Assembly (NCBI GenBank): GCA_040387755.1 | Contig: JAZKDB010000002.1 | Location: forward strand, 1,240,001 to 1,304,000 | DNA from: Rurimicrobium sp040387755 | Lineage (GTDB): Bacteria > Bacteroidota > Bacteroidia > Chitinophagales > Chitinophagaceae | DNA length: 64,000 nucleotides | Direction of reading: 5' to 3' | In this document: positions 44,997 through 51,705 of the stretch, piece by piece | Numbering within the stretch: position 1 is the first letter of the stretch | How the letters are laid out: each line of letters opens with the position of its first letter | Translations under genes and position numbers: made by a program | Notes under the pieces: model-generated | Seen by the model: only the letters and a program-made list of their open reading frames with translations | Told to the model about the DNA's origin: nothing | The model's database searches: none

Positions 44997-46062
44997 TCTT
45001 TTGTTTTTTTGTTTTTAAGGGCATATAGATACCATTAGAACTACTTAAATAGCGTGTAGGAGAACTAAATTTTTCTTCAAAGTAATATGTGCTAATAACC
45101 TCAAATTTATCATCAAGAACAATCGCATATCTCAATTTGTCATCATAGTTTGGGACTTGGATTTTATCATCTACAGGTGGTGAAAAATATAGGATATAAT
45201 GGTTTGTTTTTGGGTTGAAAAAGATTCCCTCGTAAAAAAAACTTTTTAAATTTAAGGATGTAAAATAATCAGCTTCTTGCCAACGTGTAATATCATAAAA
45301 AGGTGATTTCTTATAAAAGGGATTTTTTATAGGGTGGCTGTTATAAGATTTATTATCTACATTGTATGTAAACACACTGTCAATACATGGGTAAACCAGT
45401 GCAATTATGTTATCATTAATACAAAATGTTGGGGCTGTTTGGATGTGTTGTTTTAATTCTAAAGGTTTATTAAAGAGATATTCAATTTCACTGGTTTTAT
45501 TGTTAGAAAAGTTGATACTTGCAAGTGCTTTTTCCTCAAACCATTTTGGAAAATCTTCTGGTGAATTGTACGCAATTACCAAAAATAGATTAGAGTCTTT
45601 AAACATGACTGGTTGGTTGTTAATAGAGGAAAACCTATATCCACCTTCTTGAATTTTTGAAAGATTTAATCGGATGCTATCAACCAAATGCTGTTTTCCT
45701 AAGCTATCAATTTTATAATAATTGTTTACCCCATTATTACTGTCTTTTCCAATAAGAATCGAAGTTTGGGTATTTTGATTATAAGAAAATGCGTCGATAT
45801 AAAAACTATTCACAATATTCTGTGTTTTGTCTTTTGTATAATAAATTCCATTTTTCTTGTAGAAATTAATTTCACCATTATAGTAGTTGTAACAAACAAT
45901 AGTGCTGTCGAACATTATAGATTTGAATAGTTCTCTATTATCGATAACATCTTTTATATAAAATGAATCAATAGCATTTTGTTTTGAAATTGCTATTGGA
46001 GCACTGTTTTTCCTTTCACAAGAAAATAAAAATGTAGTAAAGATTAGAATTAAATATTTCAT
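44959..46062 (-). CDS. DUF4221-like beta-propeller lipoprotein
   Basis: 367 residues with a short lipoprotein signal (MKYLILIFTTFLFSC, Cys 15). The mature part is a chain of beta strands with repeated aromatic turns (SIMFDSTIVCYNYYNGEINFYK, YKIDSLGKQHLVDSI, FFNPKTNHYILYFSPP, KFEVISTYYFEEKF). This suggests a propeller of the DUF4221 or 6-bladed type seen in Bacteroidota. The DUF4221 name is from memory and moderately sure. It lies between a short Cys-containing lipoprotein and a thiol lipoprotein, all transcribed leftward. Confidence 0.6.
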   Translation of the reverse strand: MKYLILIFTTFLFSCERKNSAPIAISKQNAIDSFYIKDVIDNRELFKSIMFDSTIVCYNYYNGEINFYKKNGIYYTKDKTQNIVNSFYIDAFSYNQNTQTSILIGKDSNNGVNNYYKIDSLGKQHLVDSIRLNLSKIQEGGYRFSSINNQPVMFKDSNLFLVIAYNSPEDFPKWFEEKALASINFSNNKTSEIEYLFNKPLELKQHIQTAPTFCINDNIIALVYPCIDSVFTYNVDNKSYNSHPIKNPFYKKSPFYDITRWQEADYFTSLNLKSFFYEGIFFNPKTNHYILYFSPPVDDKIQVPNYDDKLRYAIVLDDKFEVISTYYFEEKFSSPTRYLSSSNGIYMPLKTKKQKNETTFKYYLFNL

Positions 46063-46080
46063 AGGTTTTCATTAAAACAA

Positions 46081-46114
46081 AAACAAAGCTGCCTTCGAAG
46101 GCAGCTTTGTTTTT
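46081..46114 (-). terminator. palindromic terminator or attenuator between lipoprotein genes
   Basis: A perfect 32-base palindrome (46081-46112) with T-rich flanks on both strands. It stands 14 bases after the stop of the short lipoprotein gene and before the DUF4221-like gene, so it may uncouple their expression levels. Confidence 0.75.
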
Positions 46115-46126
46115 GTGTGCTTAAAA

Positions 46127-46594
46127 TTATTTTTTTATTTGGAATGCAAAGTCCATATTTTGAGCTGTTACTGGAAAAGTAGTTCCAGCCATATAGTTTA
46201 TTGCATAACCACTTTCATGATTAAGAGTAATAAAATAATTTCCAGACAAAAGTTTAGTAGCTTCGGTTTGGTCCATATCTGCAATTACTAAATCTAAATC
46301 GGGAGTGCCAAAAACTGTTCCAACAGTAGCACTACTTCCGCTACCTGCTGCAAATGATAGAGCAGCTAAAGTTCCAGATTTAATAACAATTGGCTCAAGT
46401 TCATAACAGTTTGTACCATAGCCTGCACAATCATCATCACTTTGATAAGCTCTCCAAACACCGCCTGTTCTCATCAGGTTAGTGTTTGTGCTTGTTTGTT
46501 TTACATTGGATTTTTCATTTGTGAGGGATTCTTTTTTACAAGCTGAAAAAAGAGCTAAGCTTAAAGCGCTTAAAAGGAAAATTTGTTTTTTCAT
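46127..46594 (-). CDS. short Cys-containing lipoprotein
   Basis: 155 residues. Lipoprotein signal MKKQIFLLSALSLALFSAC (Cys 19). A Ser/Thr/Asn-rich linker runs to about 44, then RTGGVWRAYQSDDDCAGYGTNC with two Cys spaced CX6C (56 and 63). A beta-rich C-terminal domain ends in MDFAFQIKK. I do not recognise the family. It is the first and, because of the hairpin behind it, possibly the most highly expressed gene of the leftward trio. The pair of Cys beside a thiol lipoprotein gene suggests a redox relationship; this is inference. Confidence 0.6.
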   Translation of the reverse strand: MKKQIFLLSALSLALFSACKKESLTNEKSNVKQTSTNTNLMRTGGVWRAYQSDDDCAGYGTNCYELEPIVIKSGTLAALSFAAGSGSSATVGTVFGTPDLDLVIADMDQTEATKLLSGNYFITLNHESGYAINYMAGTTFPVTAQNMDFAFQIKK

Positions 46595-47018
46595 AGAAAG
46601 TAATGTTGTTTGGTTTATACAACATAACGAAAGTAGCGTGTTAATTATTAATATCCAATAAATTATGTAAAATAGTAAAGATTTCTTTACTATTTAATAA
46701 TACGTAGTTTCAGGTTTTTAGTATTCTATTCATTAAAATCATCAATCTTCTTTCCAGCTGTTCGGGATGTTCCGAAGGGCATCCCGAACGATAGATAAAA
46801 GAGGATTTATAATCCTCCTAAAAAGCAAAAGTAAATAGCTCCGTATGTCCTTTTTATGCTTGGCGAAAGGCGAAAAAAAAGAGACATCGTAGCCGATGGC
46901 TTGCGCATAAGCCCACTGCACATTAGATCCCGAACAGCGCCTTTAAGGAGCAAAATTGCTCATTTATTTATTCATTTACTTTTTTTGTTAAGTAAATTTG
47001 GCTCTTCAAAATAAAATT
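46595..47018. other. non-coding gap holding dispersed-repeat copy A
   Basis: About 420 bases between divergent genes. The first part is A+T-rich and should carry both promoters. 46756-46819 is a repeat copy described separately. Nothing else with coding character is visible. Confidence 0.6.
46756..46819. repeat. dispersed inverted repeat, copy A
   Basis: GTTCGGGATG (46760-46769) pairs with CATCCCGAAC (46780-46789). A second hairpin GAGGATT/AATCCTC (46801-46817) follows. The first arm and loop closely match the copy at 60394 (GCTGTTCxGGATxTTCxGAAGGG). Confidence 0.6.
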
Positions 47019-47750
47019 ATGCTTTCAATTTTAAAATTATTCAATGCCCTTAGCAATGATTATAAAAGTATTAATAAAATTGACAAGTGCCTGAGTTTAG
47101 CGCTTAATATGACATTCTTAATCATTTGCCTTCTATTCTTTAATGTGAGTAGCTCTGCTCAGGTAATAAGACCCTTCGTTTATAATACACAGAAAGAAAA
47201 ATCAATTTCTGAGTACTATTTGCAGCCGAATAAAATCGCCCGGACATATAGTTCAGATTCAATCTTACACTTTTTGAATACGCTCCATCTTCAAAAGGAA
47301 AATATATTCGTTAGCCGTTCGACATCTTATTTTGGAATAGTAGGCTTACTTCATAGGTATAATGAAATACTCATTTTTAACGAGCAACATTTTGCCTACA
47401 AATTTCATCCGGAGCATAGCTGCGTTAATAACACAGCCATCCTTTCATATAACAATTTTTCAAAACTACCTATTGATTCAACAAAAAAATTGGATACTTT
47501 TTTGTCTTATATTCAACCGATTTCAACATTGTCGATAAACAAAAGAAAAGTAACTGCTATAATTTTTTGGAATTTTTCAACAGGTATTAAAAGTGATGAT
47601 AATCCTTTCGAATGGCTAAAAATTTTACGAAATAATTATGGAGATGAGATTAATATTCTATTGGTTAATATGGATGTTAACGAAAGTTGGCCAGAGGATA
47701 TAAAGGTTTCGGAATTAGCGCATTTAGAAAAAATAATAAAATTATTTTAG
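47019..47750 (+). CDS. exported or membrane protein of unknown function
   Basis: 243 residues from the ATG at 47019. An internal ATG at 47109 would give a neat signal peptide (MTFLIICLLFFNVSSSAQ) and may be the real start. With the longer start the hydrophobic segment sits at about 31-45, preceded by 30 mostly polar residues. The mature part is A+T-rich in coding, with Lys, Asn and Ser abundant, and ends in VNMDVNESWPEDIKVSELAHLEK, thioredoxin-like in flavour but without CxxC. No family recognised. Isolated gene; no clear promoter. Confidence 0.5.
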   Translation: MLSILKLFNALSNDYKSINKIDKCLSLALNMTFLIICLLFFNVSSSAQVIRPFVYNTQKEKSISEYYLQPNKIARTYSSDSILHFLNTLHLQKENIFVSRSTSYFGIVGLLHRYNEILIFNEQHFAYKFHPEHSCVNNTAILSYNNFSKLPIDSTKKLDTFLSYIQPISTLSINKRKVTAIIFWNFSTGIKSDDNPFEWLKILRNNYGDEINILLVNMDVNESWPEDIKVSELAHLEKIIKLF

Positions 47751-48199
47751 TTCTTCGCCTTTTCTGTTGTACCCCAGTTCTCCTTAGTGTGCCTAAGCTT
47801 TAGACAAAGCTCTCCAATTTTGCAACTTTGCATCATCACCAAAAGCAAAAAAAGAGGCTCCCAACACCCAAATCCCTCCTCCGCACTTCCTAATTTACTG
47901 TTAAATACTTCGTTTTTCATTAGATAAAAATCATTGGTTATTAATATTTAATGAAAGAAAAGTTCTATTAAATAAGAGATATAATAAAGACTTTTAAAGG
48001 CATAGGATATTCATTTCAAAATACTTGCTGCTAGCTCTGATTATGATTACAAGCAGCGCAATAAGCACTTAAGGCGTTTTCTTGCTAAAATATTACATTT
48101 CAATATTTTATAAATAAAAAACGGGGTATTTATAGCTGCGCAATCTGTTTTATTTGTCTATTATTTTGATGCATTATTTAACTCTTAAAAAATTAAAAA
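47751..48199. other. non-coding gap
   Basis: About 450 A+T-rich bases without a gene. The only visible signal is TATTTTG (48162-48168), a TAnTTTG variant of the -7 box, 31 bases before the next start. No hairpin stands out. Confidence 0.5.
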
Positions 48200-48688
48200 A
48201 TGCCTGTAAACAATTTAATCGGCACTCAACTAGATTTGGGTCAATTGCAATCTTGTCTTAATCAATTAACGATTGTCAGAGACATTCTCCTCAACTACAG
48301 CGAAAACCTGACACCCGAAGAAAGACAGCGCTATGGTAGTATCAACGAGCAAAACAAGCTCCTGGTGTCTAAAGTGATGGACTACAATAGGACTGAACCC
48401 AGCCTATCCAGCCCGGATGTAAATTGGGCCAACTTTGAGCAAAGCTGGGCAAGCCGTGTAGGCTTTGCACAACTGGAAACCATGTGCCATACGATTATTG
48501 AAATCTGTAGCGATCCTCGTATCCTTCACGACTATTACCTGTATCAAAACGCCCTTGTAGATTACGACTACAGCAAGTACAAAGCCAACAGTACACAAGG
48601 CGGTGCGGGATTCAGCACCAAAGTAGAGGACATCAAACAATTGTTCCCCAACCCATCGGGTCATAATAGCACACCTGCAGGAGAATAA
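48200..48688 (+). CDS. cytoplasmic protein of unknown function
   Basis: 162 residues without signal peptide or membrane segment. The first 110 residues are mostly helical (LDLGQLQSCLNQLTIVRDIL, AQLETMCHTIIEICSDPRIL), compatible with a small helical bundle. The tail is Pro/Ser/Gly-rich and probably flexible. I recall no named family. Codon use is richer in G and C than in the genes just upstream. It is monocistronic, with a strong terminator 16 bases after the stop. Confidence 0.65.
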   Translation: MPVNNLIGTQLDLGQLQSCLNQLTIVRDILLNYSENLTPEERQRYGSINEQNKLLVSKVMDYNRTEPSLSSPDVNWANFEQSWASRVGFAQLETMCHTIIEICSDPRILHDYYLYQNALVDYDYSKYKANSTQGGAGFSTKVEDIKQLFPNPSGHNSTPAGE

Positions 48689-48704
48689 GGAATTGATTTC
48701 TGTT

Positions 48705-48744
48705 AGCGGCCCAAAATCTTTAAGATTTTGGGCCGCTTTTTTTT
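48705..48744 (+). terminator. rho-independent terminator
   Basis: A perfect 16-bp stem (48705-48720 with 48722-48737) followed by TTTTTTT. Confidence 0.92.
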
Positions 48745-48792
48745 GGGCATATAAATGACTATTGCTGCCCGCCCCTCTAAAAATTGCTCAAA

Positions 48793-49187
48793 ACCTATCC
48801 TACTTAGGTTAAAAAGGTATCGAGGATAGGTGGGTGAAGGTATCTTGCTTAGGTCAAATACACATCCAGGATACCTTACTTAGGTATCCTGCTTAGGCAA
48901 AGAACGTATCCAGGATACGTTGGTGGACGTATCCTGGATAGGCCAAGAACCTATCCTGCTTAGGTTAAAAACGTATCTAGGATACGTTGGGAGACGTATC
49001 CTAGATAGGCTCAGAACCTATCCGGCTTAGCTTGTTTAACGTATCCGGCTACTGTTTTTAACGTATCCGGGATAGGTCATTAGCGTATCTGGGATAGGCT
49101 AAGAACCTATCCTGCTTAGCTTGCATAAGGTATCCGGGTAGGGTTTTGAACGTATCCTGGATGTGCATTGAACCTATACCTTCGCTT
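48793..49187. repeat. tandem array of 16-nt imperfect palindromes, 22/23-nt period
   Basis: Seventeen full units and one partial unit, starting at 48793, 48815, 48838, 48860, 48882, 48904, 48927, 48949, 48971, 48994, 49016, 49039, 49061, 49083, 49105, 49128, 49150 and 49172. The core consensus is about ACGTATCCTGGATAGG. Frequent sub-types are ACGTATCC-GGATACG and ACCTATCCTGCTTAGG, each nearly self-complementary. Cores are separated by 6 or 7 bases of variable sequence. Steps are always 22 or 23. Stops interrupt every frame. Confidence 0.9.
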
Positions 49188-49188
49188 T

Positions 49189-49236
49189 ACAATAAATGTC
49201 TTTACCCTTCGTCTGGCTCAGGGTGACATTTATTGT
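49189..49236. repeat. nested inverted repeat (REP-like)
   Basis: ACAATAAATGTC (49189-49200) pairs with GACATTTATTGT (49225-49236). Inside, ACCCT (49204-49208) pairs with AGGGT (49220-49224). The loop CTTCGTCTGGCTCAGGGTGA resembles a palindromic word that is common in intergenic regions of many bacteria. Confidence 0.7.
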
Positions 49237-49265
49237 ATGCGCTCAAACATTAATAAGGAGCATAT

Positions 49266-49350
49266 TAGGCTCTCGGGGATTTTCAGATTCAGGATGCCTG
49301 TCTGAAATGGCTGGAGTGGGCGCTAACATCCCGAATAGCTGAGAGATTAT
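49266..49350. repeat. dispersed inverted repeat, copy B
   Basis: Shares ATTTTCAGATTCxGGATGC and a nearby CxAACAT with the copy at 60394-60515, though the rest is diverged. It is inserted between the main palindrome array and its decayed continuation. Confidence 0.45.
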
Positions 49351-49378
49351 AGCCCACCCATCAAAAATTTACCCAAAA

Positions 49379-49459
49379 AACTATCCTTCCCAGGTTAATA
49401 GACATTCAGTACAGGTGGTTAAGACATCCGGTTTAGGTTCTTAAGCTATCCCTGATAGC
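49379..49459. repeat. decayed continuation of the palindrome array
   Basis: Four degenerate units beginning at about 49379, 49400, 49422 and 49444, still at about 22-base steps. The last, AGCTATCCCTGATAGC, remains a palindrome with the ATCC/GAT core. Confidence 0.6.
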
Positions 49460-49521
49460 TTTGGGGCTTGCTAAGCTCTGATATCTGACCCTCAAAGCAG
49501 CGTATACCATTTACAAATTAA

Positions 49522-49547
49522 GAGAGACTGGTTGCAGCCAGTCTCTC
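49522..49547. other. 10-bp intergenic hairpin
   Basis: GAGAGACTGG (49522-49531) pairs with CCAGTCTCTC (49538-49547) around a 6-base loop. No convincing T tract follows on either strand, so a terminator role is doubtful. Confidence 0.5.
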
Positions 49548-49773
49548 AAAGTCTTATTGAAAAATAAAACTCTAAAACATGAAAAAAAACACTCGCAAAT
49601 ACTTAGCTATTCATTCTAATATTAGACAGTGATGAACTGACAGAGATTTTTGTTTGGCTATTTATGATTTTGCTTTTGTAAGTCTGTAAGTAAGGTGAAA
49701 TTTCGCAGATAGGATTTGAAGTAAGGCCCAATTTCAAAAATGTAGCTACAGAATGTAAAACCATTGCGACAAG

Positions 49774-50541
49774 CTAATTCTGCCGATTAGATTTCCTGAA
49801 AAAATCCTTTGTCTTTCTACAGGTGAGGTAAGATTCCAGCGCCGACATTTTACAAATCTGGTAACCATATGCACCATCTAGAAAACCCAATTTTATAACA
49901 TAAGCAAGAATAAAATAAAAAATGGGACTTAAGAATAACTGATAAATCGACACTTGCTTATTCATGGTGAAATTAATCTCTGCCATCCTACTTGAATTGT
50001 GCTCTACTTTTCTCAAATACTTAGCTCTGGTATTATATGCATAGTGCATGATGTCTCCATTCAGCTCACCAATATTTGTGTGAGCATTATAGGGTTTCCA
50101 CTGTGCATGTATCTTCTGAGCTCTCCATTTACCAGTAGTTCTATCGAACAATCTTATTTTCTTATCCGGATACCATCCTCCATACGTCATCCATTTTCCA
50201 CAATAATTTGTACGTCGCTTACAATAATAGGAACCATATTCTGATAAGGTTTTTAATATCTGTATGCTTAATTTCAACTCGTCGGATAAAACTTCATCGG
50301 CATCGATAGAGAGAATCCAATCGTTACTCGCCTGATTTGTTGCAAAATTCTTTTGGGTAACAAAATCGGTAAATGGGTGCAAAATTACTTTTGCACCTAA
50401 AAACCGTGCAATACGAACGGTATCGTCTGTGGAGTAGCTATCTACAACAATAATCTCATCTGCCACTCTAAAGAAAGAGTTGATACAGCGAAAGATGTTT
50501 TTCTCCTCATTGAATGTTATGATTACCACACTTAACTTCAT
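49774..50541 (-). CDS. GT2 glycosyltransferase, LPS-core (WaaE/KdtX-like) type
   Basis: 255 residues. A GT-A fold with the N-terminal MKLSVVIITFNEEKNIFRCI, VDSYSTDDT, the metal-binding DxD in ILSIDADEVLSDEL (about 84-97) and KKIRLFDRTTGKWRAQKIHAQW, which is characteristic of the WaaE subgroup that adds glucose or another sugar to the LPS inner core. A hydrophobic segment lies near the C-terminus (about 200-222, YQLFLSPIFYFILAYVIKLGF). It stands alone, 83 bases downstream of the start side of the CBM9-like lipoprotein operon end. The acceptor is unknown. Confidence 0.88.
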   Translation of the reverse strand: MKLSVVIITFNEEKNIFRCINSFFRVADEIIVVDSYSTDDTVRIARFLGAKVILHPFTDFVTQKNFATNQASNDWILSIDADEVLSDELKLSIQILKTLSEYGSYYCKRRTNYCGKWMTYGGWYPDKKIRLFDRTTGKWRAQKIHAQWKPYNAHTNIGELNGDIMHYAYNTRAKYLRKVEHNSSRMAEINFTMNKQVSIYQLFLSPIFYFILAYVIKLGFLDGAYGYQICKMSALESYLTCRKTKDFFRKSNRQN

Positions 50542-50624
50542 AATATGCCTGTTGAAAATACCTGATTACCTTGTATGAATTTATCCAACGCCTTCACCAA
50601 TATTTGTTCGATATCATTTTCTAC

Positions 50625-51536
50625 TTAGCGGCCATTATAAGCCAATCGGATTTTTACCCATGTTGTGGTTGCGTCAAATGCTTTCATCCTATCTGCCATG
50701 TCCGGACCACCCATTTCAGAGCCACCGCCTCCGGGAGGCATTCCACCCCCGGGGGGCATACCACCACCTGAAGGCATACCACCACCTGAAGGCATACCAC
50801 CACCAGGAGGCATACCGCCTCTGGATGGCCCACCAGGCAATCCCTGAGAAGAAGGCATTTCGGGCTTTTTTAGCGCATTTATTTCAAAGCAAACACTGAA
50901 GAGCTTACCCAAGTCGCTACTATCTATTGTTCCTTTATAAAAAGACTTAAAAGGCACCACTAGTTCCCATATCAGTTCATTATTCTGATCGACACCCATT
51001 TTTGTTTCGATACCGCACTTGTTTTTTTGTGCAATAAGATAGGTGCCATTACAATCGTTAAAACCTTGCAGCGAACATTCACGGGCATTGCCGATTAAAT
51101 TATCTAAGCGCTTAAGCATTGCTGAATTTTGATCAGGAGCAAACTCTGCATTGGGGTCTATTGCTTCCATCTTTACAGGCTGCAGATTTTCTAATGGAAA
51201 TAATATGTTTGTAACTTGATTTTTCCTCCCTTCTTTATCTATTGATACCTGCATTCCCGCAGTCAATATTTTCATTTGAGTCATTCTGTCGCTGGCCTTT
51301 ATTGTGAGGTACAGGTTTTCCTTATCATTGGAAAAGGAGTATTGAATTTTAGCCTTCTCATCCATGTGCCTGTACGGAATTTCCCAATCGTTGTTATTGC
51401 CGTCAACCACAATTGGATTTACCTGCCATATAATAGTATTATCCTGCTGATGGCTACCTGTTTTTTTTGTTGCACCGCAGGATACTATTGCAACCATAAA
51501 TGCCACAAGTGCTGCCAGTCTTACTAATTGATACAT
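50625..51536 (-). CDS. lipoprotein with CBM9-like domain and Gly/Met/Pro repeats
   Basis: 303 residues from the ATG at 51536 (MYQLVRLAALVAFMVAIVSC, lipobox Cys 20). A beta-sandwich region at about 38-220 resembles the CBM9 or DOMON-like module (IVVDGNNNDWEIPYRHMDEKAKIQYSF, NLYLTIKASD, ELIWELVVPFKSFYKG). A low-complexity tract of five GMPPGGG/GMPSGGG units follows (about 238-272), then a final strand TTWVKIRLAYNGR that completes the sandwich. It lies 169 bases behind a TonB-type barrel gene that also carries a Met/Pro-rich tail. Binding target unknown. Confidence 0.72.
   Translation of the reverse strand: MYQLVRLAALVAFMVAIVSCGATKKTGSHQQDNTIIWQVNPIVVDGNNNDWEIPYRHMDEKAKIQYSFSNDKENLYLTIKASDRMTQMKILTAGMQVSIDKEGRKNQVTNILFPLENLQPVKMEAIDPNAEFAPDQNSAMLKRLDNLIGNARECSLQGFNDCNGTYLIAQKNKCGIETKMGVDQNNELIWELVVPFKSFYKGTIDSSDLGKLFSVCFEINALKKPEMPSSQGLPGGPSRGGMPPGGGMPSGGGMPSGGGMPPGGGMPPGGGGSEMGGPDMADRMKAFDATTTWVKIRLAYNGR
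50737..50826 (-). repeat. 18-nt coding tandem repeat
   Basis: Five 18-nt units, reading GGCATACCACCACCTGAA on the plus strand with small variations. They encode the Gly/Met/Pro tract of the lipoprotein at 50625. Confidence 0.85.
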
Positions 51537-51705
51537 AAACGAAATTTCAGCAAATTTATCCTGGGTATAAAAACGGCCTGGCTGTGTTGCGATGTAGTCT
51601 GAAAAAGTTGCGACTCTTCCGGAAGTCAACCATACAATCTAATTACACAGAGCTTAAGCATAGCTCAGCAAAAAAGGATAAGGCAGAGGTATGCTGGCTA
51701 TGCAT

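Larger units (their letters stand above)
48745..49773. other. 1-kb non-coding tract with palindrome array and hairpins
   Basis: No plausible gene on either strand. It holds, in order: the tandem palindrome array (48793-49187), a nested hairpin (49189-49236), dispersed-repeat copy B (about 49266-49350), a decayed array block (49379-49459) and a further hairpin (49522-49547). The 225 bases before the GT2 stop show nothing distinctive. Confidence 0.75.

Noticed and set aside
46127..46594. Double-glycine bacteriocin leader (RTGG) in the short lipoprotein
   Set aside because: The protein has a clear lipoprotein signal and a lipobox Cys, no peptidase-containing ABC exporter is near, and the part after GG is too long and beta-rich for a typical bacteriocin.
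48793..49187. Protein-coding minisatellite in the palindrome array
   Set aside because: The 22/23-nt step shifts the frame at each unit, and stops occur in all frames on both strands; the longest open stretch is about 50 codons without a start.
48793..49459. CRISPR array
   Set aside because: Repeats are 16 nt and vary from unit to unit, the intervals are only 6-7 nt, and no cas gene is near. The regular step alone is not enough.
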